Assembly: GCF_008806975.1 (NCBI RefSeq)
Contig: NZ_CP031728.1
Coordinates: 3,927,501 to 3,991,500, forward strand
DNA: 64,000 bases
Direction of reading: 5' to 3'
Source of the DNA: Cellvibrio sp. KY-GH-1
Lineage (GTDB): Bacteria > Pseudomonadota > Gammaproteobacteria > Pseudomonadales > Cellvibrionaceae
A model generated the notes under the pieces. The model worked only from the letters and a program-made list of their open reading frames with translations. It did no database searches and was not told the origin of the DNA. Shown here piece after piece: positions 42,063-52,487 of this stretch; the first letter of the stretch is position 1, and every line of letters begins with the position of its first letter. The position numbers were made by a program, and so were the translations under genes.

Positions 42063-43892
42063 ATGTGTGGAATTGTTGGCGCCGTAGCGCAACGCGATGT
42101 AGTGGATATTCTGGTGGAAGGATTGCGCCGCCTGGAATATCGCGGATATGACTCAGCCGGTGTGGCAGTCGTTAGCAATGGTGCACTTCAGCGTGTGCGT
42201 CGGTTGGGAAAAGTAAAAGAATTATCCGATGCGGTAAACGCGGAACCTATTCCTGGTGGCACCGGTATAGCGCACACGCGCTGGGCAACTCACGGTGAGC
42301 CAAGTGAGCGCAATGCACATCCACATATTTCCAAAGATCACATCGCCGTAGTGCACAACGGTATTATCGAAAACCACGCGCGCTTGCGTAACCAACTGCA
42401 AGAAGAAGGCTATGTATTCACTTCAGATACCGACACCGAAGTGATCGCGCATCTGGTACAAAAAGAATTAAACGCTACCGATAGTTTGTTGGCTGCCGTA
42501 CAAAAATCGGTAAAACAATTACACGGCGCCTATGGCACTGTGTTGATGGACAAAAACGATCCCAGCCGTTTGGTGGTTGCGCGCTCAGGCTCACCGCTGG
42601 TAATTGGCTTGGGTATTGGCGAAAACTTTATCGCCTCTGATCAGCTAGCCTTGTTGCCGGTAACTCGTCGCTTTATCTTTTTGGAAGAAGGCGATGTGGC
42701 AGAAATTACCCGTCACAGCATTAAGATTGTTGATAAAGACGGTGTCGCCGTGGAGCGTCAAGTACACGAATCCAACGCCAGCTACGACGCCGGTGACAAA
42801 GGCCAATTCCGTCACTTTATGCTCAAAGAAATTTATGAGCAGCCCAATGCGGTATTGAATACGCTCGAAGGTCGTTTGAGCAGCGAATCGGTAATGGATG
42901 AAACCTTTGGCAATGGCGCCGCCGAATTATTTAAAAAAGTGAAACACATTCAAATCGTCGCCTGCGGCACCAGCTACCACTCAGGCATGGTCGCGCGCTA
43001 CTGGATCGAATCCCTCGCCGGTATTTCCTGCAATGTAGAAATCGCCAGCGAATTCCGCTACCGCAAATCTTTTGTACAGCCCAACAGTTTATTGGTTTCT
43101 ATCAGTCAATCGGGCGAAACCGCCGATACGCTCGCGGCTTTGCGCTTGGCGAAAGAAATGGGTTACCTCGGCAGCCTCACTATTTGCAACGTTGCGGGAT
43201 CTTCCTTGGTGCGCGAATCGGATCTCGCATTTATGACCCGCGCCGGTGCTGAAATTGGCGTGGCCTCCACCAAAGCCTTCACTACGCAATTAGTCGGTTT
43301 GGCGATGTTGGTATTGGCAGTTGGCAAATACAACGGCCTGACTGCAGCGCAACAAAAAGAAATGGTCGCTGCGCTGAAAAATCTTCCGGCGAAATTGGAA
43401 GAGTCTTTGGCCTTGGCTCCAAAAATTGAAGCACTCGCCGAAGAATTTGCGGATAAACATCACTCACTGTTTTTAGGTCGCGGCGATCAATACCCCATCG
43501 CAATGGAAGGCGCGCTCAAATTAAAAGAAATTTCCTACATACACGCGGAAGCCTATGCCGCCGGTGAATTGAAACACGGCCCACTGGCATTGATCGACGC
43601 GCACATGCCAATTATTGTGGTTGCGCCTAATAATGATCTGTTAGAAAAATTAAAATCCAACGTCGAAGAAGTGCGCGCACGCGGCGGTATTCTTTATGTG
43701 TTCGCCGACGAAGACGCCAGCTTCGAATCCGATGCCACCATGCATGTGATCAATGTACCTCACATCCACAGCTGGCTTGCGCCGATTCTCTACACGTTAC
43801 CGCTACAGTTGTTGAGCTATTACGTGGCGATTATTAAAGGCACAGATGTCGATCAACCACGCAATTTGGCGAAGAGCGTTACAGTAGAATAA
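42063..43892 (+). CDS. glmS: Glutamine--fructose-6-phosphate aminotransferase (isomerizing)
   Basis: The 609-residue enzyme makes glucosamine-6-phosphate from fructose-6-P and glutamine. The N-terminal Ntn glutaminase starts [11 protein letters not shown] (Cys1 nucleophile after Met removal). The two SIS domains (about 285-420 and 460-590) include [23 protein letters not shown] and [40 protein letters not shown]. The C-terminus ends KSVTVE, the conserved sequence that Tn7 TnsD reads in DNA. AAGGAG precedes the ATG. Confidence 0.99.
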   Translation: MCGIVGAVAQRDVVDILVEGLRRLEYRGYDSAGVAVVSNGALQRVRRLGKVKELSDAVNAEPIPGGTGIAHTRWATHGEPSERNAHPHISKDHIAVVHNGIIENHARLRNQLQEEGYVFTSDTDTEVIAHLVQKELNATDSLLAAVQKSVKQLHGAYGTVLMDKNDPSRLVVARSGSPLVIGLGIGENFIASDQLALLPVTRRFIFLEEGDVAEITRHSIKIVDKDGVAVERQVHESNASYDAGDKGQFRHFMLKEIYEQPNAVLNTLEGRLSSESVMDETFGNGAAELFKKVKHIQIVACGTSYHSGMVARYWIESLAGISCNVEIASEFRYRKSFVQPNSLLVSISQSGETADTLAALRLAKEMGYLGSLTICNVAGSSLVRESDLAFMTRAGAEIGVASTKAFTTQLVGLAMLVLAVGKYNGLTAAQQKEMVAALKNLPAKLEESLALAPKIEALAEEFADKHHSLFLGRGDQYPIAMEGALKLKEISYIHAEAYAAGELKHGPLALIDAHMPIIVVAPNNDLLEKLKSNVEEVRARGGILYVFADEDASFESDATMHVINVPHIHSWLAPILYTLPLQLLSYYVAIIKGTDVDQPRNLAKSVTVE

Positions 43893-43912
43893 TTTTCTAC
43901 AAAAGCCGACAG

Positions 43913-43917
43913 TGCTT
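43913..43917. repeat. Inferred 5-bp target site at attTn7 (glmS side)
   Basis: TGCTT lies directly outside the transposon end, 21-25 bases after the glmS stop. Tn7-like elements duplicate 5 bp at this exact position, so the same TGCTT should flank the far end outside the window. Confidence 0.65.
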
Positions 43918-43982
43918 TGTCTTTTTAAAATAATTAGTGATACTTTAAAATAAATGGCGATACTTTAAAATAATTGGTGATA
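43918..43982. repeat. Tn7-like right end with three tandem TnsB-type repeats
   Basis: Three head-to-tail copies of a CTTTAAAATAATTGGTGATA-type motif lie at 43921-43942, 43943-43962 and 43963-43982. The copies are 20-22 bp, close to the 22-bp overlapping TnsB sites of the Tn7 right end. The outermost bases are TGT, the Tn7-like terminal signature. Confidence 0.85.
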
Positions 43983-43984
43983 CT

Positions 43985-44035
43985 AACCCAGTAGTGACCT
44001 ATATTTGATCAAAATAGGTTGCTACTGGGTTTTTT
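43985..44035 (+). terminator. Strong hairpin with T run directly in front of tnsA
   Basis: AACCCAGTAG (43985-43994) pairs with CTACTGGGTT (44022-44031), with an inner ACCTAT/ATAGGT pairing, followed by six T ending two bases before the tnsA ATG at 44037. It has the form of an intrinsic terminator. It would stop glmS read-through into the tns operon and leaves tnsA without a visible ribosome site. Confidence 0.75.
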
Positions 44036-44036
44036 A

Positions 44037-44894
44037 ATGTCCAAGAATCCCGAAAAAACTAAGGAAATCAAAGCTAAAGCAGAAAAGCAGATAGCTTCGC
44101 GTTTAGCTAAAGGCGCTGGTTCAGGCGCTGGAAGAGCCTATAAACCCTATTTGACCGTCAGGGATGTGAACTCCAGGGGAAGGTATAATCGCTCGCCTAG
44201 CGTTACGGTGGGTCGCGTTCACCAGTTGCTGTCCGACCTTGAATACCATGTATTGTTAATGCTGGACTGGGATTCACAGGTGGTCGATATCCGCGAACAA
44301 TTTCCGGTGCCTCTTGAGGAATCACAAGCTATTGCACGTGAGATGGGGATAGCTCACCTGAGCTATCAAGGTACAGACGAAGTCCTTACCACAGACTTTC
44401 TTGTTGATCTGAATATCCAGGGTAAAACTATTCGCAGGGCAATATCTGCGAAATATGCCGAAGAACTTGATGATCCGCGTGTACTTGAAAAAATGGAATT
44501 GGAACGCCGCTACTGGGTCTCCAAGGGCGTACAGTTTAACTTGGTAACAGAGCTGGAAATTCCGGCATTACTTCAAAAGAACGTAAAGTGGTTTCATCCC
44601 TACATGAATCACTTTGATTTGAGTACCCCTGAGCAACAACAAGAATATTTTAAAATATTGCTCGCAGCTATTAATCAGTCCCCTTCACAAAAAGTTACCG
44701 CTATAACCACCCGATTAGATGACGAATATAACATCGAGCCAGGTACCCACCTGTCTTTACTAAGACAGTTCCTTGCCCAGCGAGCTTTCTACTTTGATCT
44801 TGAAGCTTTGACGATTGTGAACCTGAGAGCAAAAGATCTTACTCCTTCACATTTTTGGCTCGAACAGGATTATGAATATGCTGTTGGTGAATGA
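44037..44894 (+). CDS. tnsA: Tn7-like transposase endonuclease subunit TnsA
   Basis: About 285 residues (Tn7 TnsA: 273). It cuts the 5' ends of the transposon together with TnsB. The restriction-endonuclease-like catalytic residues are visible: Glu in LSDLEYHVLLML, Asp in LTTDFLVDLN and Lys in AISAKYAEEL. The C-terminal winged-helix part, which binds TnsC, has YFKILLAAINQSP and LSLLRQFLAQRAF. The ATG 44037 is chosen; an in-frame TTG at 44019 lies inside the hairpin. It overlaps tnsB. Confidence 0.95.
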   Translation: MSKNPEKTKEIKAKAEKQIASRLAKGAGSGAGRAYKPYLTVRDVNSRGRYNRSPSVTVGRVHQLLSDLEYHVLLMLDWDSQVVDIREQFPVPLEESQAIAREMGIAHLSYQGTDEVLTTDFLVDLNIQGKTIRRAISAKYAEELDDPRVLEKMELERRYWVSKGVQFNLVTELEIPALLQKNVKWFHPYMNHFDLSTPEQQQEYFKILLAAINQSPSQKVTAITTRLDDEYNIEPGTHLSLLRQFLAQRAFYFDLEALTIVNLRAKDLTPSHFWLEQDYEYAVGE

Positions 44895-46989
44895 TGTCTA
44901 TGAATTATCGGGTCACCGCTATCGCATTTTATGGAGCGAACCAAAGACAATCTATTGGATAGATATAGACGCTGAAAATGCGTTGCCTCAACAAGTAGAG
45001 CGTGCGGTTCTAGTTGAACACCTTGCTAATGAAGAGATGCGCTGGATCGACGACCCTTTTGAATTATTTATCTTGAACCCAACCAAGCAATCTCAATGGG
45101 CGAAAAATATTCAGAAAAAAGCGTGGGAAATGGTGGAGCCGTATGTTACTGACGAGCCTGCTATTTATGAACGTGGTTCGCGCGGCAAGATGATCCAAGC
45201 GATGGTTGCAAAGCATGAGACCACTAAAGCATTGGTATACAGAAAACTCAGAGAATATTGGCAACGTGGCAAGAATCCCAATGCGTTGTATCCAGATACA
45301 ACCAATAAAGGAAGTCCGAACAAACCTAAAGCTATCACCGATAAAAAACGCGGACGTCCTCGCAAAGTAGCACTAGGCATTGGTACCAACATCACAATAG
45401 AAATAGAAAGAATATTTCGTACCGTTATTAAGGTCTATTACTTAACAAAAGATGGAAATACTGTTCAGTTCGTGTACCGCAGAGCATTGTTTCTGCTTGG
45501 ATTTGATAGCACTAAGAAAAACAACGAAGAGCAGCTCGCCGAGGCTCCAACCTATGAACAATTCTATTACTTTCTCCAAAAAGAAGTGACAGAAACTGAA
45601 AAAATTAAAAAACGACTCGGCGAGATTATTTATCAGAAAGACTACCGTCCTGTCTTGGGGTCATCGACGGCAAGTGCAATGGGTCCTGGCAGCCTATACC
45701 AGATCGATGCAACGATTGGTGACCTTTATTTAATTGATGAAGAGACTCGCAGCGTTATTGTTGGTCGTCCGGTAATTTATATTGTGATCGATGTATTCAG
45801 CCGAATGATTACTGGTGTGCACGTAGGATTGGAAGGGCCATCATGGGTAAGTGCAATGTTTGCATTAGCAAACACCATGTTTGACAAGGTGCGATATTGC
45901 GCAAGTTACGGTATTACTATCAATCAAGACGAATGGCCAGTCATTGGTAAGCCTGAAGCTATTCTTGGGGATAAAGGTGAGCTAATAGGAAAAGCTGTAG
46001 AAGTGCTTTCCGAGGCATTATTTATTAACGTCCAAAACACTCCATCGTTCAGAGCAGATTGGAAAGGCATTGTAGAACAACAATTTAGAACACTGCAGGC
46101 TGACTTTAAACCTTACGTTGAAGGTTACGTCACTAACAACATCGTTAAAAAACGTGGTGGTTCGGATTATCGACTGGACGCCGAACTTACACTAAGAGAT
46201 ATCACTCGCATCATTATTAATTGCGTCATTATTTATAACACCACACATGCAATGGAATATTACGATCCTGATCGCGATATACCAACAAATCTGCCGCTTA
46301 TCCCGTTAGCGTTATGGAACTGGGGAATACAAAATCGTACGGGCAAACTTAGGGGAGTCAACGAAGAACTGGCTGCTGTCAACTTAATGCCCCATAAAGA
46401 AGTATCTGTCTCCGAATTAGGCTTGAATCTGTTTGGTTGCTATTACAGCGCCGCTATCGCGGTTAAGGAAGGATGGTTTGAAAGGATTAAAGGAAAATCA
46501 ATGAAGGTCTTAGTCGCTTACGATCCACATTGCACGGACACTATTTACTTTCGTCCGGATGGCAAGTACGACAAGTTCATTCCCTTTGAACTAACCGAAC
46601 GAAGTCGAGCTTTTCGAGGCTTAACATTTTGGGACGTATGGAGAATTCAGGAAGAGCAAGCCAAAACAGGGGCGAGGTCGAAACTCACGAAGTTGAAGGG
46701 TGAATTAACGCGCGATAAAAAAATCGAAGAGATCGTTGAGGAAGCTCGGTCAAAAAACAAAGACATGTCTCACCTGCCAAAGTCTCAACGAACAGCCAAC
46801 ATCCGGGAAAACAAGAAAAATGAAATTGATGTTAATCGTGCCCGAAACGGCGTGATGCCGCCACAATCGAAACGAGAAAAGCTTCCAGTTAAAAAAGATA
46901 ATGTGGTTTATCTGTCAGGCGAAAAACTACAAGATTATAGCGTCCCTAATATGCTGGATATCATTTACGGTGACGATGATGGAAACTGA
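44878..46989 (+). CDS. tnsB: Tn7-like DDE transposase TnsB
   Basis: About 703 residues (Tn7: 702), closely similar in layout. The N-terminal end-binding domains include TTKALVYRKLREYWQRGKNPNALYPD. The RNase H-fold catalytic core has Asp in YQIDATIGDLYL, Asp in ILGDKGELIGK and Glu in KGIVEQQFRTLQADFK. YIVIDVFSRMITG is a near-identical block in Tn7. The C-terminal tail ends LSGEKLQDYSVPNMLDIIYGDDD, the acidic TnsC-contacting end. The ATG 44878 has AGGA 8 bases upstream and matches the Tn7 start. It overlaps tnsA by 17 bases and tnsC by 14. Confidence 0.97.
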   Translation: MLLVNDVYELSGHRYRILWSEPKTIYWIDIDAENALPQQVERAVLVEHLANEEMRWIDDPFELFILNPTKQSQWAKNIQKKAWEMVEPYVTDEPAIYERGSRGKMIQAMVAKHETTKALVYRKLREYWQRGKNPNALYPDTTNKGSPNKPKAITDKKRGRPRKVALGIGTNITIEIERIFRTVIKVYYLTKDGNTVQFVYRRALFLLGFDSTKKNNEEQLAEAPTYEQFYYFLQKEVTETEKIKKRLGEIIYQKDYRPVLGSSTASAMGPGSLYQIDATIGDLYLIDEETRSVIVGRPVIYIVIDVFSRMITGVHVGLEGPSWVSAMFALANTMFDKVRYCASYGITINQDEWPVIGKPEAILGDKGELIGKAVEVLSEALFINVQNTPSFRADWKGIVEQQFRTLQADFKPYVEGYVTNNIVKKRGGSDYRLDAELTLRDITRIIINCVIIYNTTHAMEYYDPDRDIPTNLPLIPLALWNWGIQNRTGKLRGVNEELAAVNLMPHKEVSVSELGLNLFGCYYSAAIAVKEGWFERIKGKSMKVLVAYDPHCTDTIYFRPDGKYDKFIPFELTERSRAFRGLTFWDVWRIQEEQAKTGARSKLTKLKGELTRDKKIEEIVEEARSKNKDMSHLPKSQRTANIRENKKNEIDVNRARNGVMPPQSKREKLPVKKDNVVYLSGEKLQDYSVPNMLDIIYGDDDGN

Positions 46990-48598
46990 TGTAAATGAAA
47001 TAGAAATCGCTAAATACAAAGATCACGGATTACCCGAATACACCGATAACCCTTTCATCAGCGCATTACCGCTATTGAAGGATTTGCAATCAGTTCTTAA
47101 GGGCATGGTAGTACCACCATCATTTGATGAGAGGGAACTTAACCTGGATTGGCATCAGAGAATTCATGCGCTGCAAAGATTAACCCACCAGTTTTTCCAG
47201 CCGAGAGTACAGCATGGTGTGTTAGAGCAGAAACTTAGCGTGCTGATTCGTCAAGGGTATATTGGCCGGAACCCTGCTACAGCAGCTTTCAAGAAACATT
47301 TAAACAATGGCTATGACCGGATTGTTAACAAAGATATTAACTTAACAGTAAGAAGAGAAGTTGAATCTACTGCAGTCGGTTTTTCCATCATAGGTTTGTC
47401 TGGCTGTGGCAAAACTAAAGCAGTGCAAAAATGTCTTGAGACGTATCCCAAAGCAATTTTTCATCCTGACCTCCATGTAATTCAGATTCCTTGGTTGAAA
47501 CTCGAATGTCCACGTAATGGATCATTGACCGAACTTTGCTATAACTTTTTTCGTGCTGTAGATAGTCGTATAGGCACCCAATACTTTAATACTTACTGTA
47601 AACCCAGAGTAAGTGTAGATAGTTTGATCGCTGAAATGGCCCAAATCGCGAACCTTCACGCAATAGGTGTGTTGGTTATAGATGAGATCCAGCATCTAAG
47701 TAAGAAGCGATCCGGAGGCGAGGAGGCAATGTTGGATTTCTTCGTAACCTTAACTAACTCTATAGGAGTGCCTGTAGTATTTGTAGGTACACCTAAGGCG
47801 CGAAATCTTTTTGCAACAGATTTTAAAATCGCGAAACGCACTACAGGATTAGGTAATGTCTTATGGGATCGCATTCCACAAGATGACGAATGGAATAGAT
47901 TAGTGAGTTATATTTGGAAGTACCAATGGTTGCGCAGTAAGGGAAATTTAACGCAACAAATAACGGACACTCTTTATGAATTGAGTCAGGGAGTGATCGA
48001 CATCTTGGTGAAGCTTTACGTTTTATCGCAGTGGCGCGCAATGATCCTCGGCAAGGAAACATTGACTGTTGAGCTAATTAAAAAAGTTTATGAGGACGAT
48101 CTGCAACCGGTTCATAAAATGCTCCAAGCACTTCGCAGTGGAAATCCCGAAGAAATAGTTAAGTATGGTGATTTGGTAATGCCTGAGGTGGAGGCCAAGC
48201 TTCTTCAGGCACTGCAACAGCAAAAATATTTTGCCAATGATATTGAGCAATCAATGTTGCCGCTGGATAACGACAAAATCAATACCATTATGGCTGCTGC
48301 TGAATTACTTGGAATTAATAGGGATATCGCTGTCCCGCTTATAGAGGCAGCTCTAAAAGAAGATCCAAATCTGGACACTATGCAAGTTGTTCACAGAATG
48401 CTGAATCTTTTGCATTCGACCCCAACGCCACCTAAAGTAAAAAATCCCTCAAAAAAACCGCAAGTTTCCCTATGGGATCAATTACAAGAAAACGATATCC
48501 GTTATATTTATAGCCAACGGAGAAATTCGACAATGCATGAAGCACTAAAAACAGCAGGCATAATTGCTGCTGTCAGCGATTGCCTAAAGGTAAGCTAA
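46976..48598 (+). CDS. tnsC: Tn7-like AAA+ regulator TnsC
   Basis: About 540 residues (Tn7: 555). It links target selectors to the TnsAB transposase through ATP-dependent assembly on DNA. Walker A is GLSGCGKTKAVQKCLE, Walker B is IGVLVIDEIQHLS, and the sensor region VPVVFVGTPKARNLF follows. The start is placed at the ATGATG inside the tnsB end; upstream codons are only the shifted tnsB frame. It ends TAA directly abutting the tnsD GTG. Confidence 0.95.
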   Translation: MMETDVNEIEIAKYKDHGLPEYTDNPFISALPLLKDLQSVLKGMVVPPSFDERELNLDWHQRIHALQRLTHQFFQPRVQHGVLEQKLSVLIRQGYIGRNPATAAFKKHLNNGYDRIVNKDINLTVRREVESTAVGFSIIGLSGCGKTKAVQKCLETYPKAIFHPDLHVIQIPWLKLECPRNGSLTELCYNFFRAVDSRIGTQYFNTYCKPRVSVDSLIAEMAQIANLHAIGVLVIDEIQHLSKKRSGGEEAMLDFFVTLTNSIGVPVVFVGTPKARNLFATDFKIAKRTTGLGNVLWDRIPQDDEWNRLVSYIWKYQWLRSKGNLTQQITDTLYELSQGVIDILVKLYVLSQWRAMILGKETLTVELIKKVYEDDLQPVHKMLQALRSGNPEEIVKYGDLVMPEVEAKLLQALQQQKYFANDIEQSMLPLDNDKINTIMAAAELLGINRDIAVPLIEAALKEDPNLDTMQVVHRMLNLLHSTPTPPKVKNPSKKPQVSLWDQLQENDIRYIYSQRRNSTMHEALKTAGIIAAVSDCLKVS

Positions 48599-50161
48599 GT
48601 GCTGGGGTATTTCCCGGTACCCTACCCAGACGAATTGCTTTACAGCGTTATAGCCAGATATAAACTACACCAAGGTATTGTATCGGACAGGCAGATCGTT
48701 AACGATTTGTTTGGCTCCCGAAACGTGGCCGCCGTCGTCGATTTTCCGGGACATTTATTGGATCTGGAACAGAAAACATATCACCTGACACACATAGCAG
48801 CAGACCAATGGTTAACGAAGCATAGTCTCTATCCTGCGTACAAATATTTCCTGCAAGCAGACCGAAACGAAAAGGTTGTCCAGTCAGTACTAATGGGCAA
48901 GGCTTGGGATGTTCACACCAGAACAGGGGTTTCTGCATCAAACATCAAAGTCCCGAAATTTTTAAGACTCTGTAAACATTGTTATCGTGATGAGTTGGAG
49001 TTGTTCGGTGAACCTTATTGGCACCGGCTACACCAGTTATCCGGTGTAATGGTATGTCCAATTCACAAAGAGTATTTGTATGAAACGGATGCCTTGTTTC
49101 GACCACAGGGTAAGTATGAATTTTTTCCTGCAATCAATGCCAGCCTAGTCAGAAAGATTCCGCTAGATTTGACTGCGAAGCAAAAACAGAAACTGATGCA
49201 GTTAAGCCAGCATATTAATGAGTTGATAAACCTGGATGAAAGCTATTCAATCTCGCATGAACAATGGTCAATGTACTATCGGCAGCTAGCGGAATCGAAA
49301 AATTTTACAGTTGGCAAGCGAGTCGACCATGATGAAATTTCAATTTACATGGAAAATTACTGGTCGTCCTGCTTACTGAATATTTTGGGCTTGGCGACTG
49401 ATAATTTCTATTGGGTAAAGAATTTATTTCGTAAGCATAGGAAGAGTTTTCATTACCTTTACCATCTAGCAGTTTGGCAAGCGATGGGGGAAATCTCGCC
49501 ACAAGATGCTGTAGTGTGTGCTTGCCATCTTGTTCCGAAACTCCAGAAGCAAGAAACAAGTAAATTTAAAAGCAATCATCCAGCTCTCGCGATGAAACGT
49601 AAAGAATGGAAATTGGCTATCGCAGCGAATCCATTGCAAGGGATAAAATGGTTGAGGACTTGTGGCGGCTTTTGTGCGTTATATGCTTGGCTTTACAGAA
49701 ACGATCGCTACTGGCTGCAACGAAATAAACCTGATTCTGTATATAGGTATGAGAAGCGGCAGCTTATTGACTGGAAAAGGCGTGATAACGAAATGGTGAA
49801 CCACTTGAAGCACCTAAAAGAGGTAGGTAGCTTGAATAACAAGAGTGGGAGATGCAGTATGTCGTGGCTGATTCAGCAATCTGGGCGACGGTCGCTACTT
49901 GAGAAAAACCAAGATAAGCTTCCATGCTCAATCAAATTTATTAGTCGGCTGGCTGAATCACCAGAAAGTTATCGTAAAAGACGAATCGACCAGGCTATCG
50001 AAGAGTTATTCGCTAACCATCAATCACTAGAGACTTGGGTAATTCTACGTAAGGCTGGTATAAGAAAAGAATACCAAACACCATCAATCATTAAATATAT
50101 TAATAAATTAAAAAGGAAATTATCTCTTGGCGTTACATACATCATTCCGCAAAGTACCTGA
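48599..50161 (+). CDS. tnsD: Tn7-like target selector TnsD (TniQ family)
   Basis: The 520-residue protein (Tn7: 508) recognises the glmS 3' end and directs attTn7 insertion. It begins LGYFPVPYPDELLYSVIARYKLHQG, the TniQ N-terminus. The CCCH zinc finger is CKHCYRDELELFGEPYWHR ... MVCPIHKE. Further along, KNLFRKHRKSFHYLYHL and a C-terminal DNA-binding half match Tn7 TnsD. The start is GTG immediately after tnsC. The element's own location proves that this selector, or a close relative, worked. Confidence 0.95.
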   Translation: MLGYFPVPYPDELLYSVIARYKLHQGIVSDRQIVNDLFGSRNVAAVVDFPGHLLDLEQKTYHLTHIAADQWLTKHSLYPAYKYFLQADRNEKVVQSVLMGKAWDVHTRTGVSASNIKVPKFLRLCKHCYRDELELFGEPYWHRLHQLSGVMVCPIHKEYLYETDALFRPQGKYEFFPAINASLVRKIPLDLTAKQKQKLMQLSQHINELINLDESYSISHEQWSMYYRQLAESKNFTVGKRVDHDEISIYMENYWSSCLLNILGLATDNFYWVKNLFRKHRKSFHYLYHLAVWQAMGEISPQDAVVCACHLVPKLQKQETSKFKSNHPALAMKRKEWKLAIAANPLQGIKWLRTCGGFCALYAWLYRNDRYWLQRNKPDSVYRYEKRQLIDWKRRDNEMVNHLKHLKEVGSLNNKSGRCSMSWLIQQSGRRSLLEKNQDKLPCSIKFISRLAESPESYRKRRIDQAIEELFANHQSLETWVILRKAGIRKEYQTPSIIKYINKLKRKLSLGVTYIIPQST

Positions 50162-51327
50162 CCAAGCAAAATTGATAAATATTGGAAACTGCTTTCGCTA
50201 TCCTAAGGGCAATTGGAACATAGCTTGTGAGTTTTTACTGCCTGATGAGAATAAGTCTAAAATTGCTCTTGCTATAGAAGCATTACCAGCACTGGCAGTT
50301 GGTCGTATTTACTCAAAAGAGAGAATTACCAGACCGGGCTCCAGTCTCGTATCAATTGATCTTCCCCCCTTTGCTGAATGGTCTATTCAAACCCTCGCAG
50401 ACTACGAAAGTTTTACGACCAGAAATTATTTACCTAAAGAATATGGAAGCCAACTGCTTTTCAGGTTTTCATATAATCGGTACTACGTTTGGATACCTTG
50501 TATCGAGTTGGCAAGAGTTTTGTTTTTTAAGACAACCTTAATTACAAGGGCCGCCTTTTATGAATCGAATTTAAATCGCTTAATTGATGTGGATATAGAT
50601 AATTCCCATGCACATGTTCGTTTACACGAGGAATATCCGCACAATCTTCTTGATATCAAGGCGCACCAAAGTTATCTCGCGTGGCTTACTTTAAATCCTG
50701 GGGTTATGAATAGTTACTTGTCAATTTATAAAAATCTTCTGGAAAAATCTGTAGAGCAACCGAGCGCAAGGATGTGGCTTTTCCAGTTCGAGCCATTCGA
50801 AATGGATGGCGTCTTCATTCGGGCGCATACACGAACTTACGGTAAAAATATCTTGGTAGATGAGATTTCAAGTGTCGCCAAATTGCCTATGACTGATCGA
50901 TTTCACACGGTCAGTTTCCATCATCCATTAGATGTTAAATATGAAAAAGAGACCAAATCAAAAGATAACAAAAGGTCCGGTAACACGAGGACGAGAGAGG
51001 CGTTTGACCCTGAAATTAGAGATAGCGAAAGTCCATCGAATTTAACTAGAGCGAAAATACTGGATGTTCCTAAAGGCGCTTTATATTTCAATGAGATATT
51101 GAATACACAGCGTGTCTTCAATATCCAAGTGGTCGAATTAGGGAAAAACGATGAGCAGGCCAAAAAAGAAAAGGAAATAAAGAATAAAACATTGAGTATA
51201 TTAGGAGGAACAGGACAAGGTCGTCATAAATCAGCAGATTTCAAGACACAAGATGACGCGGCAACATCGAATATTGGATTCTTTAATTATATAAGAATGA
51301 TCCCTACCGCCAACTTCGGACAGTTAA

Positions 51328-52179
51328 CTAACATACATTTTTTGCCTCAAAGCGCTCGGGGCTAACAAAGCCAATAGCGCTGTGACGGCGGTAGCGATTG
51401 TAATCCACTTCGATATATTCAAAAATAGATTCGCGCGTGTGCTTTCCATCTAGCAATGGCTCGCCGTGAACCAGCTCAACCTTAAGTGAATGAAAGAAGC
51501 TTTCCGCACACGCATTGTCCCAGCAATCACCCTTGCGACTCATACTCTGTATTAGCGAATATTTTTCCAGTAAATCCCTAAACGCATGCGATACATATTG
51601 GCTGCCACGGTCACTGTGAACAATAACGCTTTTTGGGAATTTTCGTCGCCACAACGCCATCATCAATGAATCACAAACCAATTGCGCATCAATATGTTTG
51701 CTCATCGACCAACCAACAACTTTTCGAGAATATAAATCAATCATCACGGCCAGATACAACCAACCTTCTGTAGTTTGAATATAAGTAATATCGGTCACCC
51801 ATTTTTCATTAGGTTGTTGCGCAGAAAAATCTCTAGCCAACAGGTTGGGCGCAACAGGTAGTGTATGATTGCTGTCCGTAGTCACCTTGAACAGCTTGGC
51901 CGCTTTTGCAATTAACCCCTGCCGTTTCAGGCTTTTCCGAATGGTTTTTATGTCGAGCGGATTATCTTGCTCCGCCAAATCATAAAAAATCCGATCCGCG
52001 CCATACCGGCCTTTTCCAGCCTCAAATGCTGCCTTTACCAACGCATCAATCGCTTCTCTTTGCTGCATGCGCCAACTAACCATTTCACGATTATCAAGCC
52101 AGCTGTAATACCCACTTCGCGAAACCAACAGAACGCGCGCCATCATCGCGATTGAATATAGCGCGCTATTTGTCAGCAT
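51328..52179 (-). CDS. IS3-family transposase OrfB (DDE integrase)
   Basis: From the ATG at 52179, 283 residues. The HTH_21-type N-terminus has GRYGADRIFYDL. The rve integrase core has Asp in KWVTDITYIQT, Asp in VIVHSDRGSQYVS and Glu in CAESFFHSLKVELVHG. The frame extends upstream through KIKRYEFM and is normally expressed by -1 frameshifting from orfA at AAAAAAG (minus strand, about 52224-52230). All catalytic residues are intact. Confidence 0.93.
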   Translation of the reverse strand: MLTNSALYSIAMMARVLLVSRSGYYSWLDNREMVSWRMQQREAIDALVKAAFEAGKGRYGADRIFYDLAEQDNPLDIKTIRKSLKRQGLIAKAAKLFKVTTDSNHTLPVAPNLLARDFSAQQPNEKWVTDITYIQTTEGWLYLAVMIDLYSRKVVGWSMSKHIDAQLVCDSLMMALWRRKFPKSVIVHSDRGSQYVSHAFRDLLEKYSLIQSMSRKGDCWDNACAESFFHSLKVELVHGEPLLDGKHTRESIFEYIEVDYNRYRRHSAIGFVSPERFEAKNVC

Positions 52180-52193
52180 AAATTCGTAGCGTT

Positions 52194-52487
52194 TTATTTT
52201 TGATGCTTCGCGAAGTAGGTAGCCGCCTTTTTTAGGATTTCAAGCTCCTCTGCTTGCTCGGCGAGCTGACGCTTGAGGCGTGCATTTTCAGCGGCGAGGA
52301 GCGATTCTCTTTCAACATCAGTACGGCTATTGTTGAGTGCGCTACGCCAACTGTAAATTTGACTGGCATATATGCCCAGTTTTTCGGCGGCTTCCGCTAC
52401 GCTCAATCGTTCGGCCAGTTTAATGGCCTCACTTTTGAACTCGGCTGTATACTTCTTATTCTCTTTTGGGGTTGGTTTCTTGCTCAT
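52194..52487 (-). CDS. IS3-family OrfA (HTH protein)
   Basis: The 97-residue protein has the HTH (EAIKLAERLSVAEAAEKLGIYASQIYSWRSA) and a leucine-zipper region (AAENARLKRQLAEQAEELEILKKAATYF). The A6G run inside ILKKAA is the likely slippery site for making the OrfAB fusion transposase. The ATG has GGTGA upstream, close to the right terminal repeat. Confidence 0.92.
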   Translation of the reverse strand: MSKKPTPKENKKYTAEFKSEAIKLAERLSVAEAAEKLGIYASQIYSWRSALNNSRTDVERESLLAAENARLKRQLAEQAEELEILKKAATYFAKHQK

